Source: Actinomadura violacea (GTDB lineage Bacteria > Actinomycetota > Actinomycetes > Streptosporangiales > Streptosporangiaceae). From it: 64,000 nt of DNA. This document shows, piece by piece, positions 55,897-64,000 of the stretch. Position numbers and translations under genes: made by a program. The notes below the pieces were generated by a model that searched no databases, was not told the DNA's origin, and worked only from the letters and a program-made list of their open reading frames with translations. The stretch covers positions 186,001 through 250,000 of the forward strand of contig NZ_JAGEPF010000014.1 in the NCBI RefSeq assembly GCF_017573465.1. The letters run 5' to 3'. Each line of letters begins with the position of its first letter. Within the stretch, counting starts at the first letter, position 1.

Positions 55897-57099
55897 GTGG
55901 AGGTCGAAATCGTCGCGAGCCTGACCGGGCTTGCCGGGCTCGCGATCGGGCTCGCGACTGGATTGGCGGTACGCGTGAGCGAGCGAGCCCAGCGGACGGC
56001 GTCCCCGGCGGCGCACGCGGGAGGCGTGCCACCGGGGGTCGCCTCGGTGCTGAGCGTCCTGCGGTCCTCGGCCGTCGTCGTCGACGCCGAGGACCGGGTG
56101 CTGCGGGCCAGCTCCGCCGCCCGCGCGTTCGGCATGGTCAGCGGCGAGCGGCTCGTCGTCGACGAGCTGCTGGCGATGGCCCGGCTCGTCCGCCGCGACG
56201 GCGAGATCCGCGAGGCCGAGATCCAGGTCGGCGAGACCCGCCGGCGCGGCCGCGCCGAGGGCCGCTGGTTCGCCGTCCGCGTCGCGCCGCTCGGCTCCCA
56301 CGGGCTCGTCCTCGTGCTCGCCGAGGACCTCACCGAGATGCGCCGCACCGAGGCCATCCGCCGCGACTTCGTCGCCAACGTCAGCCACGAGCTGAAGACG
56401 CCGGTCGGCGCCCTGTCGCTGCTCGCGGAGACCGTCGAGGGCGCCGCCGACGACCCCGAGGCCGTCCGCCGCTTCGCCGGCCGCATGCAGTACGAGTCCG
56501 TCCGGCTGACCAACCTCGTCCAGGACCTGATGACGCTGTCGCGCATCCAGGGCGACGAGCCGCTGCCCGAACTGGCCCCCGTCCGGCTCGACGAGATCAC
56601 CGCCGAGGCCATCGACCGCTGCCAGATCAAGGCGTCCAGCAAGGACATCGAGCTCGCCGGCGGCGGCCAGGAGGACCTGAGCGTCCGCGGCGACGAGGAA
56701 CTGCTGATCACCGCGCTGCGCAACCTGATCGACAACGCCGTCGCCTACAGCCCCGAGCACACCCGCGTCGTGGTGTCCGCGCGCCGCTGCGACGACCGGT
56801 ACGTCGAGATCAACGTCACCGACCAGGGCATCGGCATCCCCGAGACCGAGGTCGAGCGGATCTTCGAGCGGTTCTACCGGGTCGATCCCGCCCGCTCGCG
56901 CCAGACCGGCGGCACCGGCCTCGGCCTGGCGATCGTCAAGCACGTCACCACCAAGCACGGCGGCGAGGTGACGGTGTGGAGCAAGGAGGGGTCCGGGTCG
57001 ACGTTCACGCTCCGGCTCCCGCTCCTCGACCCGCCCGTCACCGCAGTCAAGGCCGTCGAGAGGGCCGCCATGGAAAACGCCCGGGAGGCAACACCGTGA
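55897..57099 (+). CDS. senX3: Sensor histidine kinase of the phosphate response (SenX3/PhoR)
   Basis: 400 residues. One N-terminal membrane segment (VASLTGLAGLAIGLATGLAV), a PAS-like domain (residues about 50-150), H box FVANVSHELKTPVGALSLLA (about 165-185), N box NLIDNAVAYSPEH, G1 DQGIGIPE and G2 GGTGLGLAIVKH. GTG start. The stop overlaps the regX3 start by four bases. It pairs with RegX3 and PhoU in phosphate control. Confidence 0.94.
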   Translation: MEVEIVASLTGLAGLAIGLATGLAVRVSERAQRTASPAAHAGGVPPGVASVLSVLRSSAVVVDAEDRVLRASSAARAFGMVSGERLVVDELLAMARLVRRDGEIREAEIQVGETRRRGRAEGRWFAVRVAPLGSHGLVLVLAEDLTEMRRTEAIRRDFVANVSHELKTPVGALSLLAETVEGAADDPEAVRRFAGRMQYESVRLTNLVQDLMTLSRIQGDEPLPELAPVRLDEITAEAIDRCQIKASSKDIELAGGGQEDLSVRGDEELLITALRNLIDNAVAYSPEHTRVVVSARRCDDRYVEINVTDQGIGIPETEVERIFERFYRVDPARSRQTGGTGLGLAIVKHVTTKHGGEVTVWSKEGSGSTFTLRLPLLDPPVTAVKAVERAAMENAREATP

Positions 57100-57776
57100 C
57101 CCGCGTGCTCGTCGTTGAAGACGAGGAGTCGTTCAGCGACGCACTGTCGTACAACCTGCGCAAGGAGGGGTTCGAGGTCGCCGTCGCGGCCACCGGCCCC
57201 GACGCGCTGGACATCTTCGAGCGCAACGGTGCCGACCTGGTGCTGCTCGACCTGATGCTGCCCGGGCTGCCGGGCACCGAGGTCTGCCGGGAGCTGCGCA
57301 CGAGGTCCAGCGTGCCGGTGATCATGCTCACCGCCAAGGACAGCGAGGTCGACAAGGTCGTCGGCCTGGAGCTCGGCGCCGACGACTACGTCACCAAGCC
57401 GTTCTCCACCCGCGAGCTGATCGCCCGGATGCGCGCCGTGCTGCGCCGCCAGGGCGAGGTCGAGGAGCTCGCCCCCGCCACCCTGGAGGCCGGCCCGGTC
57501 CGGATGGACGTCGAGCGGCACGTCGTCAGCGTCGCCGGCGCCCCCGTCCAGCTCCCGCTGAAGGAGTTCGAGCTGCTGGAGGTGCTGCTCCGCAACGCGG
57601 GCCGCGTCCTGACCCGCATGCAGCTGATCGACCGCGTCTGGGGCGCCGACTACGTCGGCGACACCAAGACCCTGGACGTCCACATCAAGCGCCTCCGCGC
57701 CAAGATCGAGGCGACCCCGTCCTCGCCGCGCTACATCGTCACCGTCCGCGGCCTCGGTTACAAGTTCGAGCCCTAA
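57096..57776 (+). CDS. regX3: Response regulator of the phosphate response (RegX3/PhoP)
   Basis: 226 residues. Receiver domain with phospho-acceptor Asp in DLVLLDLMLPGLPGTEVCRE (about residue 52) and Lys in DDYVTKPFSTRELIARMRAV (about 101), then an OmpR/PhoB winged helix (LKEFELLEVLLRNAGRVLTR, MQLIDRVWGADYVGDTKTLD, VRGLGYKFEP). GTG start overlapping the senX3 stop. A terminator hairpin follows 14 bases after the stop. Confidence 0.95.
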   Translation: MTRVLVVEDEESFSDALSYNLRKEGFEVAVAATGPDALDIFERNGADLVLLDLMLPGLPGTEVCRELRTRSSVPVIMLTAKDSEVDKVVGLELGADDYVTKPFSTRELIARMRAVLRRQGEVEELAPATLEAGPVRMDVERHVVSVAGAPVQLPLKEFELLEVLLRNAGRVLTRMQLIDRVWGADYVGDTKTLDVHIKRLRAKIEATPSSPRYIVTVRGLGYKFEP

Positions 57777-57789
57777 GGAACCCTGCCGC

Positions 57790-57823
57790 GCCCTGCATGT
57801 GCCGCTGAGAACACATGCAGGGC
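57790..57823. terminator. Terminator of senX3-regX3
   Basis: GCCCTGCATGTG (57790-57801) and CACATGCAGGGC (57812-57823), perfect 12-bp stem, loop 10, directly after regX3. Confidence 0.85.
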
Positions 57824-57884
57824 GTGCGCGTTCGACGAGCGGGGGCGCGCGGAGGCGCTGCATCGTGACGCCACAATGTGGCCC

Positions 57885-58403
57885 ATGGACGCAGGACTCG
57901 CCGCCTTGCTCGGCGCCGCCGTCGGTTCCCTCACCACTCTCGGCGCAGCCGTCGTGAACGGCAGGACGCAAGCACGGACACAACACGTCCAGTGGCGCCG
58001 TCAACATCGACGCGATGCCTACGCCGCCTACCTCAGCGCTCTGCACGACCGTGATATCGCCATGGACGCGATCCTCGACGCCGCGCAGGCGGATCCCCCC
58101 GACCTGCCCGGACTGGACGAGAAGGTGCAGCACTTCATCGCCTGCGCCCGCGATGTCCACCGCGCCGCAGAAGTCGTCATCCTCGAAGGCCCTCCCTCCG
58201 TCGTCGAAGCGACCGACCGGATCGCCGAGGAGTCCAGCGGCCTCTCCGAGGTCATGCAACGCATGGTGAAGGCTGCCCACGCAGCGGACGGCACGGAGAG
58301 AGAGCAACACTCCGCCACCGCTTCGGCAAGGGAACGACGGCTCTACCAAGCGGTCAGCGAGTTCCGCGTGCAAGCCCGCAGCGTGCTTGGCAACGCCGAC
58401 TAA
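57885..58403 (+). CDS. Hypothetical protein with N-terminal membrane segment
   Basis: 172 residues. MDAGLAALLGAAVGSLTTLG, then AAVVNGRTQART, is a short hydrophobic anchor as in many actinobacterial proteins of unknown function; then a long helical, coiled-coil-prone soluble part (HRRDAYAAYLSALHDRDIAM, DLPGLDEKVQHFIACARDVH). The start may be the ATG three codons upstream (57876). Slightly lower GC than its neighbours. No function can be assigned. Confidence 0.65.
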   Translation: MDAGLAALLGAAVGSLTTLGAAVVNGRTQARTQHVQWRRQHRRDAYAAYLSALHDRDIAMDAILDAAQADPPDLPGLDEKVQHFIACARDVHRAAEVVILEGPPSVVEATDRIAEESSGLSEVMQRMVKAAHAADGTEREQHSATASARERRLYQAVSEFRVQARSVLGNAD

Positions 58404-58451
58404 TGGGTGCGCGACCACGGGAAGAGCGTTGAAGTCCTAACGGACCAAAAG

Positions 58452-58487
58452 GAACGGCCCGTGCGGCGGGTGCCGTACGGGCCGTTC
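58452..58487. terminator. Bidirectional terminator
   Basis: GAACGGCCCGT (58452-58462) and ACGGGCCGTTC (58477-58487) pair over 11 bp, loop 14, between the hypothetical gene and the lipoprotein gene. It carries the same AACGGCC word as three other terminators in the window. Confidence 0.8.
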
Positions 58488-58501
58488 GTTCGTTCGGGGT
58501 G

Positions 58502-59398
58502 TTACGGGGTGGGCGAGCCGGTGGGGGATGGTGTCGTGCCCGTCGTCGGCGTCGCGCTGCCCGAGCCGGACCCGCCGGAGACCGACGGGGTCGGCGACGC
58601 GGCGCCCGTCGGCGTCGCCTCGGCCCCGGGCGCGGCCGGGTAGGTCTCGTACTCGCCCTGCTGCGGGATCACCGGCACCTGCACCTGCACCGAGCCGGCC
58701 TGCTCGAAGTGCAGCGTCACCATGATCTCTTCGCCGCCGTACAGCTGCTGCGTCGCGCCGGACAGCACGACCAGCGGGCCCGTGCCGGCGCCCTGCGCCG
58801 GCGCGGCGGGCGTCTGCGGCGCCGACGGCGTGTCGCTGGACTGGGCCGTCGGGTTCGCGCTCGGCTCCTGGCCGGGGCCCGTCGGGCTCGGCGTGACGGG
58901 CGCGCCGGTCGCGGACGGGGACCCGGAGGCGCCCGGCGACTTCTTCGGCTTCTTGCCCGCGGGGGACTCGGACGGGGACGCGCCCGGCGCGCTCGTCTGG
59001 CCGATCAGCTTGACCGCGCCGCCCGCACCGGACGGTGCCGCGGCCGGGATGACCACGCCGCCGCCCTGCAGCTTCACCTGCGAGAAGGCCGGGGAGCTGA
59101 CCGAGACGAGCTTGTCCGGCCGGCCCTCCACCTGGTTGATGATGGTCGCGTACAGCGGCGCGGCGCCGCCCTGCGCCAGCGTCTGGCCCGGCTTCGGCCC
59201 CAGCACGAACAGGTTGCGGATGTCGATCTGCGCCGCCGCCGGCTTGTTCGACGGGACGGAGGCGTTCACGCCCTCGGTCAGCTGGGTCGGAGCGGAGGTC
59301 TGAGGTTCCTCGCCGGCGCCGCAGCCGGAGATCACCGGTGCGATCGCGACGGCGCCCGCGACGGCGAGCGCGACCACTCGACGGCTGTTTCGGATCAC
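58502..59398 (-). CDS. Surface lipoprotein, proline/serine-rich
   Basis: 298 residues. Signal peptide MIRNSRRVVALAVAGAVAIA, lipobox PVISGCGAG (Cys about 26). Two beta-rich blocks (IDIRNLFVLGPKPGQTLAQG; VVLSGATQQLYGGEEIMVTL) are separated by a Pro/Ser/Ala/Thr-rich linker (residues about 135-200), and the tail is PT-rich. The two-block pattern with IRN-x-F-x-L-G-P resembles copper-chaperone-like (PCuAC-type) domains of actinobacteria; metal ligands are not evident. GTG start. Confidence 0.78.
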   Translation of the reverse strand: MIRNSRRVVALAVAGAVAIAPVISGCGAGEEPQTSAPTQLTEGVNASVPSNKPAAAQIDIRNLFVLGPKPGQTLAQGGAAPLYATIINQVEGRPDKLVSVSSPAFSQVKLQGGGVVIPAAAPSGAGGAVKLIGQTSAPGASPSESPAGKKPKKSPGASGSPSATGAPVTPSPTGPGQEPSANPTAQSSDTPSAPQTPAAPAQGAGTGPLVVLSGATQQLYGGEEIMVTLHFEQAGSVQVQVPVIPQQGEYETYPAAPGAEATPTGAASPTPSVSGGSGSGSATPTTGTTPSPTGSPTP

Positions 59399-59521
59399 GG
59401 CGTCGGTCTCCTCGCGAAAAAGGCATTGGTAGGTATCAGAGCGGCGTGAGATACGCCAGGGGAAGCGTAGCGAGGTCCGGGCGCCCACCCCGATCCGGGG
59501 TGGCGACACGACCGGAAAATG

Positions 59522-60283
59522 TCAGCCGTGGCCCAGTGATTTGACCTTCTGCGCGAGGGCCGGGCCGGGCGTGGCGTTCGGGTCGACGTGCTTGACGACG
59601 CCGTCCGGCTGGACGAACACGGCGGTGAGGCCCGTCCCCGCCGACCCGGGCGTCTGCGCGTACGCGCCCGCGAGCAGGGCCTTGGAGTCCTCCAGGACCT
59701 CGGCCGTCCCGTCGTGGGCGGTGCCCGCGCACGCCTTGACGTCCTTGAGCGACACGGGCTGCCGCCCGCCCGCCGGCCGCGAGTCGGCTACCAGCAGGAA
59801 CCTGATCCCGTACTCGTTCGCGCTGCCCGCGAGCGCGGCGACGACGCCCGGGCACTGCGACCCCGCCGGCATGATGCCGAACACCGCGGGCCGCATCTCG
59901 CGCAGGTCCTCGCCCTTCTTGGCGTGGTTCACGACGTCCACCGAGCCGGCCGGCAGCAGGCCGCCGATCTCGCCGGGCGGCGCGGTCGGGCTCGGGGCCA
60001 GCGCGGCGCCTTTCGGACGCGGCGCCGGGCGCGGGCCGAACGCCGTCATCAGCGCCCCGCTGATCAGTGCGACCAGCAGCGCCCCGGCGATGATCGGGAT
60101 CGCGACGCCGAACCGGGTGACCGGGCGCAGCACCCGCCGGGCCCGCCTGCGGCGCCTGCGGCGGCGCTCCTCGCGGCGGTAGGCGAGCACGTCGCGGTCC
60201 AGCTCGCGGGCGTCGTCGGGCACGACGACGTCCACGTGGGGGAGCCCGTAGTCATCGGGGTCCGGGTCGCCGTCCGGCCTCAC
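59522..60283 (-). CDS. Single-pass membrane protein with external thioredoxin-like part, unknown
   Basis: 253 residues. Acidic N-terminus, then an Arg-rich stretch (RREERRRRRRRRARRVLRPV) just before one membrane helix (FGVAIPIIAGALLVALISGA), then an external domain with two Cys (GSQCPGVVAALAG and VKACAGTAHDG). The GTG at 60283 with GAGGAGG upstream is chosen. No family is recognised; the Arg block sets the topology with the N-terminus inside. Confidence 0.65.
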   Translation of the reverse strand: MRPDGDPDPDDYGLPHVDVVVPDDARELDRDVLAYRREERRRRRRRRARRVLRPVTRFGVAIPIIAGALLVALISGALMTAFGPRPAPRPKGAALAPSPTAPPGEIGGLLPAGSVDVVNHAKKGEDLREMRPAVFGIMPAGSQCPGVVAALAGSANEYGIRFLLVADSRPAGGRQPVSLKDVKACAGTAHDGTAEVLEDSKALLAGAYAQTPGSAGTGLTAVFVQPDGVVKHVDPNATPGPALAQKVKSLGHG

Positions 60284-60645
60284 GCCGCACCTCCTCGCCG
60301 TCGCTCCGCCGGCACCGCCTCGCCGTCCGCCACTGCCCGTTTCGGTCCCTTCCGGCCGCTTTGTACCCGCCCGGGGCGGCATGTTCACCTCCAGTATGGG
60401 GCGCGTCCGGCGGATCGGCAGCGGGGACGCTTGTATCCCGGGGGCGGTTGGCGGTAAGGGCGGTGCGGGGGGAGACTGGTGGTGCCGCGGTCACGCTGAG
60501 TGCGGGGAACAGGTGTGTGATGCACCATTAAAGAGCTTTGTCAATACCCCAATATGCGGCTTGACCTGCGGATATGTCGGCAAGGCCGGTGCAGCCACGC
60601 TGGTTTCCGTGCTACCCTGGTTCTAGCGGAAGGGGTACTTGTCAC
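60284..60645. other. Upstream region of carD
   Basis: 362 bases without a gene. It holds the promoters of the divergent membrane-protein gene and of carD. TTGACC (60552-60557) and TTGTCA (about 60538) are AT-rich promoter-like words, and TACCCT (about 60613) fits an actinobacterial -10. GGAAGGGG (60628-60635) is the likely carD ribosome binding site. The long leader may be regulated but no riboswitch is recognised. Confidence 0.5.
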
Positions 60646-61128
60646 ATGACTTTCCAGGTCGGCGACACCGTCGTCTACCCCCACCATGGGGCTGCTCGGA
60701 TCGAGGCCATCGAGACTCGCACCATCAAAGGTGAGGAAAAGACCTATCTGGTCTTGAAGGTCGACAAGGGCGACCTGACAGTGCAGGTTCCGGTCGAGAA
60801 CGTCGAGGACGTGGGCGTCCGGGACGTCGTCGGCCAGGAGGGTCTGGAGAAGGTGTTCGAGGTGCTTCGCGCACCCTACACCGAGGAGCCCACCAACTGG
60901 TCGCGCCGGTACAAGGCGAATCTCGAGAAGCTCGCGTCCGGCGACGTGAACAAGGTCGCCGAGGTCGTTCGCGACCTCTGGCGGCGCGACAAGGAGCGCG
61001 GCCTGTCGGCGGGCGAGAAGCGGATGCTCGCCAAGGCGCGCCAGATCCTGGTCAGCGAGCTCGCGCTCGCCGAGAAGACCAACGAGGACAAGGCGGAGGC
61101 CCTGCTCGACGAGGTCCTGGCCAGCTGA
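60646..61128 (+). CDS. carD: CarD-family RNA polymerase-binding transcription factor
   Basis: 160 residues. N-terminal RNAP-interaction domain (FQVGDTVVYPHHGAARIEAI, ETRTIKGEEKTYLVLKV) and C-terminal helical DNA-binding domain (TNWSRRYKANLEKLASGDVN, KVAEVVRDLWRRDKERGLSA) with the conserved Trp that wedges the upstream edge of the transcription bubble. CarD stabilises open complexes at rRNA and housekeeping promoters and is essential in mycobacteria. ispF starts two bases after the stop. Confidence 0.97.
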   Translation: MTFQVGDTVVYPHHGAARIEAIETRTIKGEEKTYLVLKVDKGDLTVQVPVENVEDVGVRDVVGQEGLEKVFEVLRAPYTEEPTNWSRRYKANLEKLASGDVNKVAEVVRDLWRRDKERGLSAGEKRMLAKARQILVSELALAEKTNEDKAEALLDEVLAS

Positions 61129-61129
61129 G

Positions 61130-61627
61130 TTGAGCGCACGGATTCCACGGGTGGGCGTCGGCACCGACGTCCACCCGTTCTCGTCGGAGCCCCGCCCCCT
61201 CTGGGTCGCGGGGCTCGAATGGCCCGGTGAGGGCCACGGGCTGGCCGGGCATTCCGACGGGGACGTCGCCGCGCACGCCGCGTGCGACGCCCTGCTTTCG
61301 GCGTGCGGTCTCGGTGACCTCGGTGCCGTCTTCGGCACCGCCGACCCGCGCTGGGCGGGCGCGTCCGGCGCCGACCTGCTGCGCGAGGTCGCCCGGCTGG
61401 CCGCGGAGGCGGGCTTCGCCCTCGGCAACGTCGCCGTCCAGGTGATCGGCAACCGCCCCAAGATCGGCAAGCGGCGCGCCGAGGCCGAGAAGGTGCTCGG
61501 CGAGGCGCTGGGCGGTGTGCCGGTGAGCGTGTCCGCCACCACCACCGACGGCCTGGGCCTCACCGGCCGCGGCGAGGGCCTCGCCGCCATCGCCAACGCC
61601 CTGGTCCTCCCGCCGGCCGGAGCATAG
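61130..61627 (+). CDS. ispF: 2-C-methyl-D-erythritol 2,4-cyclodiphosphate synthase
   Basis: 165 residues of the MEP isoprenoid pathway. Zinc and substrate motifs: RVGVGTDVHPF (Asp, His), GHSDGDVAAHAACDALLSAC (His), FGTADPRW and KIGKRRAEAEK; the C-terminal TTTDGLGLTGRGEGLAAIA. A TTG start, two bases after the carD stop. The ispD gene that often sits between carD and ispF is absent. Confidence 0.96.
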   Translation: MSARIPRVGVGTDVHPFSSEPRPLWVAGLEWPGEGHGLAGHSDGDVAAHAACDALLSACGLGDLGAVFGTADPRWAGASGADLLREVARLAAEAGFALGNVAVQVIGNRPKIGKRRAEAEKVLGEALGGVPVSVSATTTDGLGLTGRGEGLAAIANALVLPPAGA

Positions 61628-61756
61628 GGGGCGTCTCGGCGCTTATGGTGCGCCGGGCGGAGTGATCGCGGCGAAGATGCGGGTGAGCGGCGTCCGGGCT
61701 GGCTAGGGTCGCCTTGAAGGCCCACCCCGCAAGGCGTTCACCCCGGAACGAGAGTC

Positions 61757-63145
61757 ATGCCATCTGATCCCACGCGCCCCGGCGGACCCCGCTACAGCCC
61801 GGCCCAGCGGCGGCTGCTCACCGCGACCGCCGGCCTCGTCGTCGCCGCGCTGGCGGCCGGCGCCTACGTGCTGACCTATCCCGTGCTGCGCGAACTCGCG
61901 CTGGCCGGGCGGGCGAGCCGCCGGTGGGCGCCGGTCTACCCGGTGATGGCGGACGCGCTCACCGCCATGACGATCCTGGCGCTGGTGGTCGCCCGCAACG
62001 CCCGCTGGTGGACCAGGCTCCTGCGCTGGGCGCTGCTGCTGCTCCTGGTGGCCGGGGCCGCCGCGGCCGCCGTCCAGCACGCCGTGTGGGGGTTCGGCTC
62101 GCTGCCGCGCGACGCCGTCCGCGCGGGCGTCGCGGTGGCGCCGCACGTGATGCTGGTGATCGCGGTCTGGCTGTGGCTGACGATGATCAAGCAGATCCGG
62201 GTGTCGCGCCCCGCGTCGGACGAGCCCGAGCCCGTCGAGGCGCAGCGCGGCCACGTCAAGGTGCTCCCGGCCCTGGAGCCGCCCGCCGCGCTGGAGGCGC
62301 CCGCGGACGGCGAGCAGGCGTACGAGCCCGCCTACGAGACCGAGCCCGCCTACGAGACCGAGCCCGTCTACGAGGCGGAGCCCGCCCGTCCGCTGGACCT
62401 GCTGCCCGTCGGGTCGTCCGAGGCGGAGCACGAGATCGAGCACGCGACCGTCCACGAGTACGAGGCGGTACGCGACCACGAGTACGAGGTGCCGCACGGC
62501 CACCGCCCGGGATTCGCCCACTACGAGCCGGCGCTGCGGCACGAGATGCCGTCGGACGACGACTACCCGGGGGCGCGCGGGCACGAGGTGACGCGCGAGG
62601 ACGACTACGCGGGGGCGCGCGGGCACGACTACGGCGACGCCGATGACGAGGAGCACGACTACGGCGTCGAGTACGCGGAGGAGTACGAGCAGGAGCCGTC
62701 CCCTCCGCTCGACCCGCTTCCCGAGCCCCGCCCGGCGCCCGCGCTGCTGCCCACCGACGTCGAACTGGTCAGGAGCGACGGCGCCGAGGCCCCCGAGCCC
62801 CGCGAGCGGGCCCGGACGACGCGTCCCGACATCGTCGTCCCCGACACCGAGGACCTCGACGACACTGAGGACCGCGATGGCGCCGAGGACCCCGACGGCA
62901 CTGAGGCCGCCGACGGCGCGGCGGACGCCGACGCGGAGGAGCAGGACGAGCAGGACGCACCGCCCGCCGACCGCGCCGAGGACCCCGACGCGGGCGACGG
63001 CGGCGACGCCCCGCCGGTCCCGCGCGTCCCGCGGCCGTCGCCCAGCCCCGAAGACGAGCGGGAGCCCGGCGAAGGCCGCATCTGGGACTGGAACCCGCCG
63101 CCGTCCGGTAACTTCCGCAGCGGGCCCACCCCGCCCGCCGAGTAG
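61757..63145 (+). CDS. DUF2637-type membrane protein with long acidic tail
   Basis: 462 residues. Four hydrophobic segments in residues 15-150 (LLTATAGLVVAALAAGAYVL; YPVMADALTAMTILALVVAR; LLRWALLLLLVAGAAAAAVQ; VAVAPHVMLVIAVWLWLTM) match DUF2637, the SpdB-like domain of plasmid-transfer and mycelial proteins. The C-terminal 300 residues are disordered, acidic and repetitive (YEPAYETEPAYETEPVYEAE; DTEDLDDTEDRDGAEDPDG). Probably cytosolic tail with a scaffold-like role (inference). Confidence 0.82.
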   Translation: MPSDPTRPGGPRYSPAQRRLLTATAGLVVAALAAGAYVLTYPVLRELALAGRASRRWAPVYPVMADALTAMTILALVVARNARWWTRLLRWALLLLLVAGAAAAAVQHAVWGFGSLPRDAVRAGVAVAPHVMLVIAVWLWLTMIKQIRVSRPASDEPEPVEAQRGHVKVLPALEPPAALEAPADGEQAYEPAYETEPAYETEPVYEAEPARPLDLLPVGSSEAEHEIEHATVHEYEAVRDHEYEVPHGHRPGFAHYEPALRHEMPSDDDYPGARGHEVTREDDYAGARGHDYGDADDEEHDYGVEYAEEYEQEPSPPLDPLPEPRPAPALLPTDVELVRSDGAEAPEPRERARTTRPDIVVPDTEDLDDTEDRDGAEDPDGTEAADGAADADAEEQDEQDAPPADRAEDPDAGDGGDAPPVPRVPRPSPSPEDEREPGEGRIWDWNPPPSGNFRSGPTPPAE

Positions 63146-63227
63146 CCGGCCGCGGCACCGGCGGAACGGCCGATCCAGGGCGCCCGCGGCCGGTCAGAAC
63201 GCGGGACACTGGGGAAGATATGTCTCC

Positions 63228-64000
63228 ATGACGACGGTTTCGTGGGTGGAGATCGATGAGGACGACGGCTTCGGCATCGAGAACCTGCCGTACGGAGTGT
63301 TCTCGCGCCCCGGGGAGATGCCGCGCGTGGGCGTGGCGATCGGCGCGTACGTCCTCGACCTCGCGGGGCTGTCGTCCGCCGGGCTGGTGGAGGACCGGCA
63401 CTACTTCGCGTCCGGGTCGCTGAACGCCTTCATGGTCGCCGGGCGCGCCGCCTGGCACGCCAACCGCGCCCGCCTCACCGAACTGCTGACGGACGCCGCG
63501 CACCGCCCGCGGGTGGAGCCGCACCTGATCCCGGTGGCGGACGTGGAGGTGCTGAGGCCGATCGAGGTCGCCGACTACGTGGACTTCTACTCGTCCGAGC
63601 ACCACGCGTCCAACGTGGGGAGGATCTTCCGGCCGGAGGCGGAGCCGCTCAAGCCGAACTGGAAGCGGCTGCCGGTCGGCTACCACGGGCGCGCCGGGAC
63701 GGTGTACCCGTCGGGGACGCCGATCGTCCGGCCGTCCGGGCAGCGCATGACCGGGGTGAGCGAGCCGGAACCGTCGTACGGGCCGTCGCTGCGGCTGGAC
63801 TTCGAGGCGGAGGTCGGGTTCGTCGCGGGCGTCCCGTCGGTGGCCAGGCGGGGCGTGCCGACCGGCGCGTTCCGCGATCACGTGTTCGGGTTCCTGCTGG
63901 TCAACGACTGGAGTGCGCGTGATCTGCAGGCGTGGGAGTCGCAGCCGCTGGGGCCGTTCCTGAGCAAGTCGTTCGCGACGTCGATCTCCTCGTGGGTGGT
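63228..64000 (+). CDS. Fumarylacetoacetase (partial)
   Basis: 257 codons visible; the gene runs off the window. The N-terminal domain is followed by the catalytic FAH fold: VADYVDFYSSEHHASNVGRI with the calcium-site Asp and catalytic His, KRLPVGYHGRAGTVYPSGTP, and LRLDFEAEVGFVAG and LLVNDWSARDLQAWE. It performs the last step of tyrosine catabolism, giving fumarate and acetoacetate. ATG 63228. Confidence 0.93.
   Translation, partial: MTTVSWVEIDEDDGFGIENLPYGVFSRPGEMPRVGVAIGAYVLDLAGLSSAGLVEDRHYFASGSLNAFMVAGRAAWHANRARLTELLTDAAHRPRVEPHLIPVADVEVLRPIEVADYVDFYSSEHHASNVGRIFRPEAEPLKPNWKRLPVGYHGRAGTVYPSGTPIVRPSGQRMTGVSEPEPSYGPSLRLDFEAEVGFVAGVPSVARRGVPTGAFRDHVFGFLLVNDWSARDLQAWESQPLGPFLSKSFATSISSWV

Noticed and set aside
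60538..60557. Riboswitch in the carD leader
   Set aside because: Only AT-rich promoter-like words are visible; no conserved riboswitch core or expression platform hairpin is recognised.
62310..62390. Short tandem GAGCCCGCCTACGAGACC-like repeats taken as a minisatellite
   Set aside because: They are in frame in the acidic tail of the DUF2637 gene and encode its YETEP repeats, so they are listed there as coding repeats.
1..64000. CRISPR arrays, rRNA operons, replication origins
   Set aside because: No regularly spaced short repeats, rRNA sequences or DnaA-box clusters were seen on reading both strands.

Overview
The window is 64 kb of chromosome from a GC-rich actinobacterium. Reasons: near-uniform G/C third positions, frequent GTG and TTG starts, the mycothiol gene mshA, carD, a SenX3-RegX3 pair divergent from phoU, a PPOX/F420-type enzyme and abundant TetR/MarR/LuxR regulators. 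The style fits Streptosporangiales such as Thermomonosporaceae (Actinomadura-like), but that placement is inference. There is no rRNA, no CRISPR array and no intact transposase.

Layout. 1-5.1 kb is housekeeping: the end of nuoM, nuoN, htpX, map with a divergent small XRE regulator, a YajQ-type protein and a proline-rich membrane protein. A tRNA-Tyr at 5.2 kb opens an accessory stretch (5.3-14.1 kb) of small unrecognised genes. It holds a diverged direct repeat that starts inside the tRNA 3' end and recurs 1.5 kb downstream, an IS701-like transposase wreck, a LuxR-type regulator, a 38-codon Cys/Trp-rich small ORF, two small secreted proteins, a CPCC protein and an amidohydrolase. 14.2-17 kb is a coupled FAD monooxygenase / BNR-repeat / MoaD-like operon. 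17-18.4 kb is a BlaI-M56 peptidase pair behind strong palindromic operators.

18.4-55 kb is dominated by regulator-target cassettes. These are MarR-MFS-PPOX oxidoreductase; a tryptophanyl-tRNA synthetase behind a textbook leader-peptide attenuator; methyltransferase / saccharopine-dehydrogenase-like / TetR; LysR with a glutamine-amidotransferase-like protein; an MFS pump next to a 973-residue LAL regulator; FAD monooxygenase with tandem TetRs and an AlkZ-like protein; MarR with a DODA dioxygenase; MFS with MarR; an MFS-TetR fusion; LysR with a CMD-family protein; and a membrane protein with TetR. Core genes are embedded here: a macro-domain deacetylase, a universal stress protein, an acyl-CoA synthetase with a TIGR03084 protein, and mshA-ybjN-gpmA.

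55-64 kb is core again: phoU divergent from senX3-regX3 across a PHO-box-like region, a lipoprotein, a membrane protein, carD-ispF (no ispD between them), a DUF2637 membrane protein and the start of fumarylacetoacetase.

Most regulatory logic is visible as perfect or near-perfect palindromes in divergent intergenic regions. Convergent gene ends are handled in two ways. Many have strong bidirectional hairpins, including one hairpin sequence reused at two loci 7 kb apart that supplies the stop codon of the + strand gene each time. Three pairs instead share one CTAG palindrome as both stop codons.
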